A stretch of DNA of 48,209 nt, taken from positions 1 to 48,209 of the forward strand of contig URDM01000012.1 in the NCBI GenBank assembly GCA_900546575.1, in the 5' to 3' direction. The notes beneath the pieces are model-generated. The model saw nothing but the letters and a program-made list of their open reading frames with translations, was not told the origin of the DNA and searched no databases. Each line of letters opens with the position of its first letter. The stretch's first letter is position 1. The position numbers were made by a program, and so were the translations under genes. Of this stretch, positions 1 to 8,997 are shown piece after piece. This stretch comes from an uncultured Prevotella sp. (GTDB lineage: Bacteria; Bacteroidota; Bacteroidia; Bacteroidales; Bacteroidaceae).

Positions 1-51
1 TTTTATTGATTTTGATTTGGCGGCAAAGGTATAATGATGAATAAAAGTGGA

Positions 52-135
52 CAAGGCGGCATCGCGGATACGCTTACCTTGGGCTATGTGCTTTTTGGGC
101 TTTCAGCCCGTAGAATTGAGTTTTGACACACCCTC
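52..135. repeat. Decayed remnant of the ~243-bp dispersed element (family A)
   Basis: This stretch matches one end of the family-A element found in full at 16299, 20681 and 34141. It shares the block CCTTGGGCTATGTGCTTTT, the hairpin GGGCTTTCAGCCC and the terminal GAGTTTTGACACACCCTC. The distal part of the element is missing and the inner hairpin has several substitutions, so it is a degraded or truncated copy. It lies just beyond the 3' end of the minus-strand gene at 159-794. Confidence 0.8.
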
Positions 136-158
136 GCTTTTTTATGGTTTCAATTGCT

Positions 159-794
159 TTATAATCCACCGTTCATCATGTCTCTTCTCACTTTCTCTCG
201 CCATGTATTGGTCTTGCGTGAGTTGTTGTCAAACTCGCGTCTGCCTGGCTTGTAGTGCTTGTATTCTTTCTCGTAGCGCTTCTTGTCGTACTTGTATTCT
301 TTCTCGTAGCGCTTCTTGTAGTGCTTGTATTCTTTCTCGTAGCGTTTCTTGTCGTGCTTCCACTTCTTGTCGTACTTGTACGGCTTGCCTGGCTTGCCGT
401 AATAGTGCGGGTGATGGTGGTTGGGACGATAGTTGTGCTTGGGATACTTGTTGTATATGTTGTATATGTAAGTGTTGTTGTTCCAACCGATGGGGTGATA
501 GAAGTAGTAGGCCTCCTTGAACCGCTTCCACTGTCTGTCGTTGAGCATGCGTTTGAGCTGCTTGTTGCGATAGTGCCATCCGTAGGCGTCGATGTCGCGA
601 TAGCTGCGTATGCCGTCGAGATAGTTGAGATTGATGTTCAAGAGGCTGTTGCGCTGAGCACTGTTCAGTCCCAGCTCCACAATCATCTTGTCGGTGATGA
701 AGCGTGCCTCCGCCTGAATATCTGTAAGTCGCTGTGCATTAGCTGATGTTATCATCACGAATGCGGCTACAATTGCCAATAATGTACGTTTCAT
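159..794 (-). CDS. Secreted Lys/Tyr/His-rich repeat protein of unknown function
   Basis: I do not recognise this 211-residue protein. Residues 1-20 form a signal peptide ending in SANAQ, so it is exported. Residues 21-100 look like an ordinary helical domain. From about residue 105 the chain is dominated by Tyr, Lys, His and Asn, with a HHHPHYY stretch and three copies of a ten-residue unit KKRYEKEYKH or close variants, followed by a basic tail. The unit is also a ~30-bp direct repeat in the DNA, which opens other reading frames that should be ignored. The start is supported by a minus-strand promoter at 840-871 about 50 nt upstream. Tyr/Lys/His-rich tails can bind metal or cell-wall polymers, but that is speculation here. 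Confidence 0.75.
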   Translation of the reverse strand: MKRTLLAIVAAFVMITSANAQRLTDIQAEARFITDKMIVELGLNSAQRNSLLNINLNYLDGIRSYRDIDAYGWHYRNKQLKRMLNDRQWKRFKEAYYFYHPIGWNNNTYIYNIYNKYPKHNYRPNHHHPHYYGKPGKPYKYDKKWKHDKKRYEKEYKHYKKRYEKEYKYDKKRYEKEYKHYKPGRREFDNNSRKTNTWREKVRRDMMNGGL

Positions 795-839
795 AATCCA
801 AATAGTTTAAGGGTTATTACTGTTTTATTGTTTATGCTG

Positions 840-871
840 CAAAGATAGTGCTTTCCCGATTGCGAGACAAG
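840..871 (-). promoter_or_regulatory. Bacteroidetes-type promoter for the secreted repeat protein
   Basis: Read on the minus strand, TATCTTTG (840-847) matches the TAnnTTTG -7 consensus, and CTTG (868-871) lies 20 nt upstream, one base from the TTTG -33 consensus. The predicted transcript starts about 45 nt ahead of the ATG at 794. Confidence 0.6.
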
Positions 872-924
872 GGAAAAACCATAAAGCGCAGTATGGTTTT
901 CCCTAAAGATACGGGGGAAATTTT

Positions 925-1031
925 TCAAAAGGACTCCTTTTGGCTTTCAAAAGGACTCGTTTTGGAGTGTAAAAGGACTCGTTTTGGGTTGCAAAAGGAC
1001 TCGTTTTGAAGTGCAAAAGGAGTCCTTTTTT
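925..1031. repeat. Five-unit palindromic repeat array (family C, copy 1)
   Basis: Five consecutive units of the imperfect palindrome CAAAAGGACTCGTTTTG occur with a period of 21-22 bp and variable 4-6 nt linkers. The first and last units carry CTCC or GTCC in place of CTCG. Arrays of the same unit, also with five copies, lie at 16731-16839 and 30366-30473. It fills most of the gap between the divergent genes at 794 and 1136. The spacers are too short for CRISPR. Confidence 0.9.
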
Positions 1032-1135
1032 TATGCGCGATGTTAAATGTTGAATGTTGAATTAAAAAAAACTTCATTTTTTCTGTCGCTTTTTCGCTGC
1101 AAGGTTGTCATTGTAGTATAAAGACCTGAATTGAA

Positions 1136-2059
1136 ATGACAGACAACGACATGCAAAGGCTTTGGACAGAAGCCTCCGACATATCCAGCCGACTTACGGA
1201 AATGCGCAGCATCGACACCCAAGCTGCCTACAGGAATGTGCGCCATAAGGCGCGCAGCAACCGTCTGCGCCGTGCAGCAGCCACTATGTTCAGCCGTGCG
1301 GCAGCCGTGCTTGTGCTGCCACTCATCATGTCAACCGCCACCTTATATTATATGTACACCCACGACCGCAGCCTCCCTTCAGCCACAGCAATGGTGGAAG
1401 TGACAGCCCCCGCAGGCACTACGGCACGCGTGATGTTGCCCGACAGCTCGGAAGTGTGGCTCAATTCGGATAGCCGCCTTACCTATCCGCAGACCTTCGA
1501 CAGCCGCGAACGCACGGTCAACCTTAAGGGTGAGGCATTCTTCAGCGTCAGTTCCGACCGCCAGCATCCCTTCAACGTCTGCCTTGACGGCGGACTGCGG
1601 GTGATGGCACACGGCACACGCTTCAACGTATGTTCGTACGACGACAGCGACAATGTAGAGATGACGCTCGAGCGCGGAGCCATCGACGTGATGCACGACG
1701 GCAACACACTGGAGCGGCTCAAGCCCAACGAGCAGGTGGTGTACGACCGCCGCAACCATTCGTGGACACTCAATCGGGTCGACGTAGAGGAATACGGCTC
1801 GTGGAAGACAGGGCGCCTCGTATTCCGTAATATGCCGCTCGGCAAAGTGTTTGAGCAGGTGGGCCGCAGATACAACACCCAAATCGTATTGCACGACAGC
1901 AGCCTGATGCGCCGCAAGATACGCGCCACGTTCGCCAGCGAGAGCCTCGAACAGATACTCGCCGACATCCGCCTCGTTACACCGATACGATGGACCACCA
2001 CGACAACGCCCGGCGGACGAAACCGCATAGACATATACAGCAGCAAAGCTAAAAACTAA
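1136..2059 (+). CDS. FecR-family anti-sigma factor
   Basis: This 307-residue inner-membrane regulator should hold an ECF sigma factor inactive until an outer-membrane receptor with an STN domain signals. A cytoplasmic segment (1-50) precedes one membrane helix (about 52-70). The periplasmic part has the FecR domain (about 85-185, including the TARVMLPDSSEVWLNSDS region and LKGEAFFSV) and a C-terminal DUF4974-like domain (about 230-300, NMPLGKVFEQVGRRYN). The adjacent downstream gene is an STN-containing SusC, the expected partner. Unusually, no sigma factor lies directly upstream. The only ECF sigma gene in the window is at 8998-9579 on the other strand. Confidence 0.93.
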   Translation: MTDNDMQRLWTEASDISSRLTEMRSIDTQAAYRNVRHKARSNRLRRAAATMFSRAAAVLVLPLIMSTATLYYMYTHDRSLPSATAMVEVTAPAGTTARVMLPDSSEVWLNSDSRLTYPQTFDSRERTVNLKGEAFFSVSSDRQHPFNVCLDGGLRVMAHGTRFNVCSYDDSDNVEMTLERGAIDVMHDGNTLERLKPNEQVVYDRRNHSWTLNRVDVEEYGSWKTGRLVFRNMPLGKVFEQVGRRYNTQIVLHDSSLMRRKIRATFASESLEQILADIRLVTPIRWTTTTTPGGRNRIDIYSSKAKN

Positions 2060-2098
2060 AACATAATATATAAACCTAAAACCAAAAATTACATTACT

Positions 2099-5000
2099 AT
2101 GAGACAAGACAATCGGATGAATGTACATTCGCGTCTGAGGCTGTGGACACACCTGCCCGCGGCTCTGGCAGCATCGCTCATGCTCAGCCTTTCCACTCCG
2201 TGTGGAGCGATGGCGCAGAATACAAGTGCAAAAATCACAGTCAAGGGAGGTACTCTTGAGCAGGCTATGAGCCAGATTGAGCACCAGTGCAACATGACAT
2301 TCCTGCTCTCTACCGACAACATCAACACCAAGCAGCACGTCAATGCCAATCTGAAGGACGTGCCCTTGAAGGATGCCCTTGCCCAGATGCTCGACGGTAC
2401 GGGCATAAGCTACAGCTTCTCGGGCAATCAGATAGTGCTCGCACGCCACCAGCAGGCTGCCGCACGACAGCAACAGCAGCCCAAGGGCAGCATCATCAAG
2501 GGGCGTGTGCTCGACTCTACGGGCGAACCCATTATCGGTGCGAGCGTGTTTGTGAAGGGTACAAAGACCGGAGCCGTTACCGACATCGACGGCAACTATC
2601 AGCTTACGGCATCGCCTAACGCCACACTCGTCGTTTCATACATAGGATTCAAGGACATGGAAGTGAAGGCATCTGAGGCTGCCCACATCACTCTGCGCGA
2701 GAATACCGAGTCGCTTGGCGAAATCGTAGTTGTGGGCTACGGCACACAGAAGAAGGCAAACCTTACCGGAGCCGTAAGCAGTGTGAAGATGGACGACGTG
2801 CTTGGCAACCGTCCTTTGTCTACAGTCAACGAGGCATTGCAGGGCGCTGTGCCCGGATTGCAGGTCACTGGTACGTCGGGAGTGCCCGGTGAGGGCATGT
2901 CGTTCAACGTGCGTGGTGTCAACAGTATCAATTCCGGCAGTCCGCTCGTGCTTGTCGACAATGTCGAGATGGACATCAATATGCTCGACCCCAACGACAT
3001 CGAGTCGGTTACGGTGCTCAAGGATGCAGCATCGTCGGCAATATACGGAGCGCGCGCCGCATTCGGCGTAATCCTCGTAACTACCAAGAAGGGCGAGGAA
3101 TCGGCTTTCCACATCAATTACTCCAACAACTTCTCTTTCAGCCGCGCTGCCAACATCCCGCGCAAGGCCACTCCGTTGCAGACCGTACAGGCCTACAAGG
3201 ACCAGGGCTGTGTTGACTATCGCACAGGCCAGGACGTAGACACATGGCTCCAACTGCTTAATGAATACAACGCCGACCCGTCGAAATATCCCGGCGGATA
3301 CACCGAGGTGAACGGACTGCGCTACAACCTTGCCGAGACCGACCTGTATGCCGACATGATGGAGACGGGCTTCAAGCAGACCCACAACGTGTCGCTCAGC
3401 GGTGGCAACAAGAAGGTGAACTATCGCATCGGTCTTGGTGTTGTCGATCAGGACGGTATACTCTACAGCGACAAGGACTCGTTCCGCCGCTACAACATGT
3501 CGTCGTATGTCAAGGCCGACATGACTTCATGGCTCACAGCCGAGCTCGACGTGAAGTATGCACGCTCCAATTCGGCTATGCCTTACACCAATGCACCTTA
3601 CGGAATATGGGGTGCTGCCGTGGCATTCCCCTCTTATTTCCCCACAGGCGATATGGACATCAACGGCGAAGTGCTGCCCGTCAACACTCCGCGCAACTTC
3701 ATCGCACTGGCAGGACAGCGCGACCACATCAAGAACGACACCCGTATATTCGGCAAGATTACGCTTAAGCCTATCAAGCACTTGCAGGTAATAGGCGAGT
3801 ACACGTTCAACTACAAGTCGAGCGAGAAGACTCTCTTCGACAAGAAGTTTGAATATGCACACGGCGACCAGTTCCGCAAGGAGCAGTCAGTATCCAATTC
3901 GAAGTACACACACACTCAGGACAATACCGACTACAACGCCATCAACTTCTACGCCAACTACTCTCGCAGCATAGCCGACCACGACTTCACCGTCATGGCT
4001 GGCTTCAACCAGGAGAGCAACGACTACCGCTACAACACAGCCTACCGCACCGACATGATTAACGAGGAACTGCCCTCGCTGTCGCAGGCCACAGGTGCCT
4101 ACTATGCAAGCGACGACTACAGCCGCTACACGGTGCGCGGTCTGTTCTATCGTCTCACCTATGCCTACAAGGGCAAGTATCTCTTCGAGAACAACGGACG
4201 CTACGACGGATCCTCTAAGTTCCCCAAGAAGAACCGCTTCGGATTCTTCCCCTCTGTATCGGCAGGATGGCGCGTCAGCGAGGAGAACTTCATGGAGTGG
4301 AGCCGCAAGGTGGTTTCAAATCTCAAACTGCGCATGTCGTGGGGTAACATCGGCAACCAGAACATCTCGGCTTACGCTTACATACCAGGTATGGAATCTA
4401 TTCGTGCCAATTGGGTGGTAGGCGACGAGAAGGTGACAACCCTCCAGAAGCCTAAGCTCGTGAGCAATACGTTCACATGGGAGAAGGTGTCTACACTCGA
4501 CTTCGGTGTCGATCTCGGTCTCTTCAACAACCGACTCAACATGGTATTCGACTGGTACAACCGCCAGACCAAGGGCATGCTCGCACCGGGTATGCAGCTG
4601 CCGGGCGTGCTCGGAGCCGCTGCACCGCTGCAGAACACAGCCGACCTTGAGTCGAACGGATGGGAATTGTCGATCAACTGGAACGACCGCATAGGCAAGG
4701 TCAACTATCGTCTGGGCATGAACCTCTACGACTCGCGCACCAAGATTACAAAGTACAACAACGAGACCGGACTCATCGGCAGCGGAACTTACCGCAAGGG
4801 AATGTATCTGGGCGAAATCTGGGGCTACGTTACCGACCGCCTCTATCAGGCTTCCGACTTCGACGACAACGGCAAACTGAAGGAAGGTATGCCGCGCGTG
4901 GAGGGCTATACGCCTAAACCCGGCGACGTATTGTACAAGGATATGGATGGCAACGGCATCATCAACAACGGTACGCTGACCACATCCGACCCCGGCGACC

Positions 5001-5524
5001 GCACCATTATAGGCAACAGTACACGCCGCTATCAGTATGGCATCAACGGTGGAGTTGACTGGAACGGATTCTCACTGTCGTTTATTCTGCAGGGAGTGGG
5101 CAAGCGCGACCTCTGGCTTATGAACGAATTGACCTATCCTATATACGACCCGTGGTCGACACTCTATAGCAACCAGCTCGACTACTGGACACCGGAGCGC
5201 ACCGACGCATTCTATCCGCGTCTGTACAAGGAATCGGCAGGCAACACAAAGGCCAACACTCTCACACAGACACGCTATCTGCTCAATGGCGCTTACCTTA
5301 CAATCAAGAACATAACACTGACGTGTGCCCTGCCACGCACATGGCTTAAGCACATCGGACTGAGCCGTGCTGCCGTGTTCGTAAGCGGCGAGAACCTCTG
5401 CACATTCGACCATCTGCCCAAGGGTGTGGATGCTGAGCGTGTCGTTACAAGCGATTATGGCTCACGCGGATTTACCTATCCGTATATGCGCCAGTTCTCG
5501 TTCGGTGTGAACGTAACCCTTTAA
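2099..5524 (+). CDS. SusC/RagA-family TonB-dependent receptor with STN domain
   Basis: This 1141-residue outer-membrane importer would take up glycan fragments across the outer membrane with energy from TonB. In order it has a signal peptide (about 14-40, ending AMAQ), an STN signalling domain (about 45-116), a carboxypeptidase-regulatory-like domain (131-205, starting IIKGRVLDSTGEPIIGASV), the conserved EIVVVGYGTQ segment (208-217), a plug (to about 340, with VLKDAASSAIYGARAAFGVI) and a long beta barrel ending in an aromatic-rich strand. The STN domain is the part that contacts FecR, so this is a signal-transducing receptor. It follows fecR by 39 nt and precedes susD by 23 nt, consistent with one operon. 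The substrate cannot be read from the sequence. Confidence 0.96.
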   Translation: MRQDNRMNVHSRLRLWTHLPAALAASLMLSLSTPCGAMAQNTSAKITVKGGTLEQAMSQIEHQCNMTFLLSTDNINTKQHVNANLKDVPLKDALAQMLDGTGISYSFSGNQIVLARHQQAAARQQQQPKGSIIKGRVLDSTGEPIIGASVFVKGTKTGAVTDIDGNYQLTASPNATLVVSYIGFKDMEVKASEAAHITLRENTESLGEIVVVGYGTQKKANLTGAVSSVKMDDVLGNRPLSTVNEALQGAVPGLQVTGTSGVPGEGMSFNVRGVNSINSGSPLVLVDNVEMDINMLDPNDIESVTVLKDAASSAIYGARAAFGVILVTTKKGEESAFHINYSNNFSFSRAANIPRKATPLQTVQAYKDQGCVDYRTGQDVDTWLQLLNEYNADPSKYPGGYTEVNGLRYNLAETDLYADMMETGFKQTHNVSLSGGNKKVNYRIGLGVVDQDGILYSDKDSFRRYNMSSYVKADMTSWLTAELDVKYARSNSAMPYTNAPYGIWGAAVAFPSYFPTGDMDINGEVLPVNTPRNFIALAGQRDHIKNDTRIFGKITLKPIKHLQVIGEYTFNYKSSEKTLFDKKFEYAHGDQFRKEQSVSNSKYTHTQDNTDYNAINFYANYSRSIADHDFTVMAGFNQESNDYRYNTAYRTDMINEELPSLSQATGAYYASDDYSRYTVRGLFYRLTYAYKGKYLFENNGRYDGSSKFPKKNRFGFFPSVSAGWRVSEENFMEWSRKVVSNLKLRMSWGNIGNQNISAYAYIPGMESIRANWVVGDEKVTTLQKPKLVSNTFTWEKVSTLDFGVDLGLFNNRLNMVFDWYNRQTKGMLAPGMQLPGVLGAAAPLQNTADLESNGWELSINWNDRIGKVNYRLGMNLYDSRTKITKYNNETGLIGSGTYRKGMYLGEIWGYVTDRLYQASDFDDNGKLKEGMPRVEGYTPKPGDVLYKDMDGNGIINNGTLTTSDPGDRTIIGNSTRRYQYGINGGVDWNGFSLSFILQGVGKRDLWLMNELTYPIYDPWSTLYSNQLDYWTPERTDAFYPRLYKESAGNTKANTLTQTRYLLNGAYLTIKNITLTCALPRTWLKHIGLSRAAVFVSGENLCTFDHLPKGVDAERVVTSDYGSRGFTYPYMRQFSFGVNVTL

Positions 5525-5547
5525 CTCTACTAAAAACCTAAAAAACT

Positions 5548-7338
5548 ATGAAGAAGAGATTTTTAATATATATTGCGGCTGCTGCGATGCTCACGTCGTG
5601 TCTCAACAACGACTTCATGAACGTCTACCCTAAGAACCAGCAGACCGAAGGATCAGTCTTCACGACGTACGACAATTTCAAGACATACTCGTGGGGGCTG
5701 TACAACGTGTTCTTTGGATATTCGTATGGAACGGGTCAGACCGATGCCGTATTCCAGGGCGACTACGAGTCGGACAATATGCTCAAAGGTCCCGCAGGCA
5801 ACGAAAACAAGTGGGCTTACGGCAAGGTTAAGGCAGAGTCGCAATCGTCCGACTGGGACTACAGCTACATCCGTACTGTCAATCTGATGCTCGATGGCAT
5901 TGCCGGATCGCAGATGAATGAGGCCGACAAGAACCACTGGCGCAGCGTGGGACTGTTCTTCCGCTCGTACAAGTATTTCCTGATGATGTCAAAGTTCGGC
6001 GACATTCCATGGGTAGACCGTGTACTTCCCGACAACGACCCTGCCCTGTACGGCGCACGCACACCACGCAACGAGGTGGCTGAAAACATCTTGAACGACC
6101 TGAAGTGGGCTGAAGCCAACATCAAGCCTGCCGGCGATGGCGACAATACCGTCAACCGTGCCGTCGTGCAGGCACTCATCTCGCGCTTCTGTCTGTTTGA
6201 AGGCACATGGCGCAAGTATCACAACATGACCGATGCCGAGAAATATCTGCAGGAATGTGTACGTGTAGCGCCTGAACTTCTGGCTGCTTATCCTACCATA
6301 ATGGAACGCTACGACGAGGTGTTCAACTCTGAAAACCTTGCCAAGCAGCCTGGTATCATACTCTACAAGCACTACGCCACCAGCCAGCTCTGCCACGGAC
6401 TGACACGTATGGTGCGTACAGCCGAGTCGAATATCGAGGCCACACGCGATGCTGTAGACAGCTATCTGTGTGCCGACGGTCGTCCTTACACAGGCAACGG
6501 ACACGACGTTTACGAGCAGTTCCGCTCACGTGACTATCGTCTTTATCTCACCGTCTGTCCGCCGTACAAGGTGAATGTGGCATCCAACAAGACCGATTGG
6601 AGCTACACCGGCAACTCACAGGACCGCGAATTCATCGACCTTATGGCCGGCATTTCTGGCGAAACCTATCACCGTCTGCCTACAAGCAACTTCAAGGGAT
6701 TCGTATGCAGCCTGCAACCGCACTTCCGCACAAACAACAAGGGACAGGCTTGGAACGCTTCGCAGATGGGATTCTGGGTGTGGAAATACTACAACACCCA
6801 CACCGATGCAAGCAATGCCAACGGCGTATGTACCACCGACGCTCCGCTGTTCCGCATCGAGGAGGTCATGCTCGACTATGCTGAGGCTATGTTCGAACTC
6901 GGTCGCTTCGACCAGAGCGTTGCCGACCAGACCATCAACAAGCTGCGCAAGCGTGCTCATGTAGCCGACATGCGAGTGGCTGACATTACAGCCGACTTCG
7001 ATCCGAAGCGCGATCCCGATGTGGCTCCAGTACTTTGGGAGATTCGTCGTGAGCGTCGTGTAGAGTTCATGGGCGAAGGCCGCCGTCTCGACGACTTGCG
7101 TCGTTGGCACAAAGGCAACTACGTAGACCGCCAGCCCACCGGTGTTTGGGTGAGCAATGCATCTGCCGACAAGGTGAATGTAACTGGCGGAGCCAACGAC
7201 AAGGAAGGTTATGTCTACTACTACGGTCAGCCTACAGGATGGAAGGACTACTACTATCTCTATCCGCTGCCTCTTGAGGAGTTGGCACTCAACAAGAATC
7301 TTGAGCAAAACCCGGAGTGGAGCAAATCAAATAAATAA
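5548..7338 (+). CDS. SusD/RagB-family glycan-binding lipoprotein
   Basis: This 596-residue surface lipoprotein caps the SusC pore and captures glycans. A lipoprotein signal ends in LTSC with the lipidated Cys at residue 18. The body is TPR-like and helical, and the C-terminal third carries the family signature around EIRRERRVEFMGEGRRLDDLRRW. Tyr- and Trp-rich stretches fit a carbohydrate-binding surface. Its stop codon overlaps the start of the downstream sulfatase by one base (TAATG), which implies translational coupling. Confidence 0.95.
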   Translation: MKKRFLIYIAAAAMLTSCLNNDFMNVYPKNQQTEGSVFTTYDNFKTYSWGLYNVFFGYSYGTGQTDAVFQGDYESDNMLKGPAGNENKWAYGKVKAESQSSDWDYSYIRTVNLMLDGIAGSQMNEADKNHWRSVGLFFRSYKYFLMMSKFGDIPWVDRVLPDNDPALYGARTPRNEVAENILNDLKWAEANIKPAGDGDNTVNRAVVQALISRFCLFEGTWRKYHNMTDAEKYLQECVRVAPELLAAYPTIMERYDEVFNSENLAKQPGIILYKHYATSQLCHGLTRMVRTAESNIEATRDAVDSYLCADGRPYTGNGHDVYEQFRSRDYRLYLTVCPPYKVNVASNKTDWSYTGNSQDREFIDLMAGISGETYHRLPTSNFKGFVCSLQPHFRTNNKGQAWNASQMGFWVWKYYNTHTDASNANGVCTTDAPLFRIEEVMLDYAEAMFELGRFDQSVADQTINKLRKRAHVADMRVADITADFDPKRDPDVAPVLWEIRRERRVEFMGEGRRLDDLRRWHKGNYVDRQPTGVWVSNASADKVNVTGGANDKEGYVYYYGQPTGWKDYYYLYPLPLEELALNKNLEQNPEWSKSNK

Positions 7339-8780
7339 TGATGAACAGCAATACATTATTCTATATGGCATGTGTCACGGCAGCTTCAATGCAAGCTGCT
7401 GCGGTACATGCCAAAGCTGCAAATAAGAAGCACATGAACGTGCTTTTCGTTATGGCAGACGACTTGCGTCCCGAAATGGGATGCTATGGCGTTAAGGATA
7501 TCCATACTCCTAACTTCGACCGCTTCGCCAAGGGCGCTGTACTCTTCGACAACGCCTTCTGCAATGCGCCGGTAAGCGGCGCTTCGCGTGCAAGTGTGCT
7601 CACCGGAATGTATCCCAATTATCCTACACGCTTCATCGACTATACGTGCAAGGCGAGCGTTGATGCTCCTGACGCCATACCTATTTCCGGTTGGCTCACC
7701 TCGCATGGCTACCACACCGTGTCGAACGGCAAGATAATGCACCACATCGAGGATCATGCCGACTCTTGGAGCGAATCTCCTTGGCGCTGGCATCCCGATG
7801 GTTACGATGTATATTGGGCTGAGTACAACCGTTGGGAACTGTGGCTGAACAGCGAATCGGGCAAACACATCAATTCGCGTACAATGCGCGGACCTTTCTG
7901 CGAGTCTGCCGACGTACCCGACAGTGCTTACGACGACGGCCATGTGCTTGCAAAGACACTGACAGACTTGCGCCGTCTGCGTGATATGGGCAAACCTTTC
8001 TTCCTGGCTTGCGGTTTCTGGAAGCCTCACTTGCCCTTCTGCGCACCCAAGAAGTATTGGGATATGTATCCCGCTGTGCCCATGGCTGCCAATCAGTATC
8101 GCCCCACAGGACTGCCGCCGGAGGTGCAGAACTCAGGCGAGATTAACGCTTATGCCAGCGTAAGCACCCCCGACGACCAGGAGTTCTTGCGCCTTGTCAA
8201 GACCGGATATTACGCTTGCGTGAGCTATGTTGACGCTTTGTTTGGGCAGCTTATTGACGAACTCGACCGATTAGGAATGGCCGATAACACCATTGTCATC
8301 GTATTTGGCGACCATGGATGGAACCTTGGCGAGCACGGATTTGTAGGTAAGCACAATCTTATGACTACTGCCACACGCGTTCCGCTTATGGTACGAGTGC
8401 CGGGAATGGCTAAGGGCGTGAGCAAGTCGATGGTTGAGTTGGTTGATATTTATCCTACTATATGCGATCTTTGCGGCATTGACGCTCCCAAACAGCAGCT
8501 CGACGGCAAGAGTCTCACCCCGATTCTGCGCAATCCGTCGCGCAGCGTGAAGCGTGAAGTGTACGTTCAGTGGCAGGGAGGCGACAATTTGCAGGACCAA
8601 CGATACAACTATGCCGAGTGGCAGAAGTCCGGAAATACGATGCTTTTCGACCATAATGCTGACCGCGACGAGAACGCTAATGTGTCGGGCAATGCCGATT
8701 ATGCACCTACGGTGAGCCGGATGAGCAAGGATATGAAGAAGGTTAAGAAGTTTGCTTTCCGCAAAAAGTGGGGCAAATAA
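7338..8780 (+). CDS. Secreted S1-family sulfatase, iduronate-2-sulfatase-like, serine type
   Basis: This 480-residue enzyme should hydrolyse sulfate esters on a glycan. A signal peptide (about 1-27) targets it out of the cytoplasm. Metal ligands D41-D42 lie in MADDLRPEMGCYG. The active-site motif is S80-G-A-S-R84 followed by ASVLTG, so the nucleophile precursor is Ser, which needs conversion to formylglycine by an anaerobic radical-SAM maturase (anSME). Further family marks are GFWKPHLPF and GDHGWNLGEHG. The pattern resembles the iduronate-2-sulfatase branch, but substrate is not provable. Position in the SusCD operon, with a one-base overlap, indicates that the imported glycan is sulfated. 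An in-frame ATG at 7341 is an equally possible start. No maturase gene is in the window. Confidence 0.92.
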   Translation: MMNSNTLFYMACVTAASMQAAAVHAKAANKKHMNVLFVMADDLRPEMGCYGVKDIHTPNFDRFAKGAVLFDNAFCNAPVSGASRASVLTGMYPNYPTRFIDYTCKASVDAPDAIPISGWLTSHGYHTVSNGKIMHHIEDHADSWSESPWRWHPDGYDVYWAEYNRWELWLNSESGKHINSRTMRGPFCESADVPDSAYDDGHVLAKTLTDLRRLRDMGKPFFLACGFWKPHLPFCAPKKYWDMYPAVPMAANQYRPTGLPPEVQNSGEINAYASVSTPDDQEFLRLVKTGYYACVSYVDALFGQLIDELDRLGMADNTIVIVFGDHGWNLGEHGFVGKHNLMTTATRVPLMVRVPGMAKGVSKSMVELVDIYPTICDLCGIDAPKQQLDGKSLTPILRNPSRSVKREVYVQWQGGDNLQDQRYNYAEWQKSGNTMLFDHNADRDENANVSGNADYAPTVSRMSKDMKKVKKFAFRKKWGK

Positions 8781-8805
8781 GCAATCGTGTTCTTATATAT
8801 ATAAC

Positions 8806-8970
8806 TGAACCTTCGCTTGCGAAAGTAGTTAAGAAGTTAAGGAGTTGTCGCGCCCTACGGTCGCTAAGGAGTTAAGCCATTAGTTTTTTTGCTTGATATA
8901 GCATTATAAGCATTTGGCTTAACTTCTTAACTCCTTTAACTACTGAATTCTCTGAACTTGTGGAAGTTCA
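8806..8970 (-). repeat. Foldback dispersed element (family B, copy 1)
   Basis: This ~165-bp element lies between the convergent ends of the sulfatase and the sigma factor. It begins TTCGCTTGCGAAAGTAGTTAA and ends near GAACTTGTGGAAGTTC. Its two arms are largely complementary (AGTTAAGAAGTTAAGGAG against CTTAACTTCTTAACTCC), so it can form one long hairpin. It is nearly identical, in inverted orientation, to the copy at 17663-17829, including the inner block GCGCCCTACGGTCGC. In this position it may act as a bidirectional terminator. Confidence 0.88.
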
Positions 8971-8997
8971 ATATATAATAAATGTGTATTGCTGTTT

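Noticed and set aside
229..579. 116-codon Gln/Arg/Glu coiled-coil-like frame
   Set aside because: It is the shifted frame of the 30-bp repeats in the secreted protein gene, which has the signal peptide and the promoter.
925..1031. Possible CRISPR array
   Set aside because: Linkers between units are only 4-6 nt, there is no leader and no cas gene. The same holds for 16731-16839 and 30366-30473.
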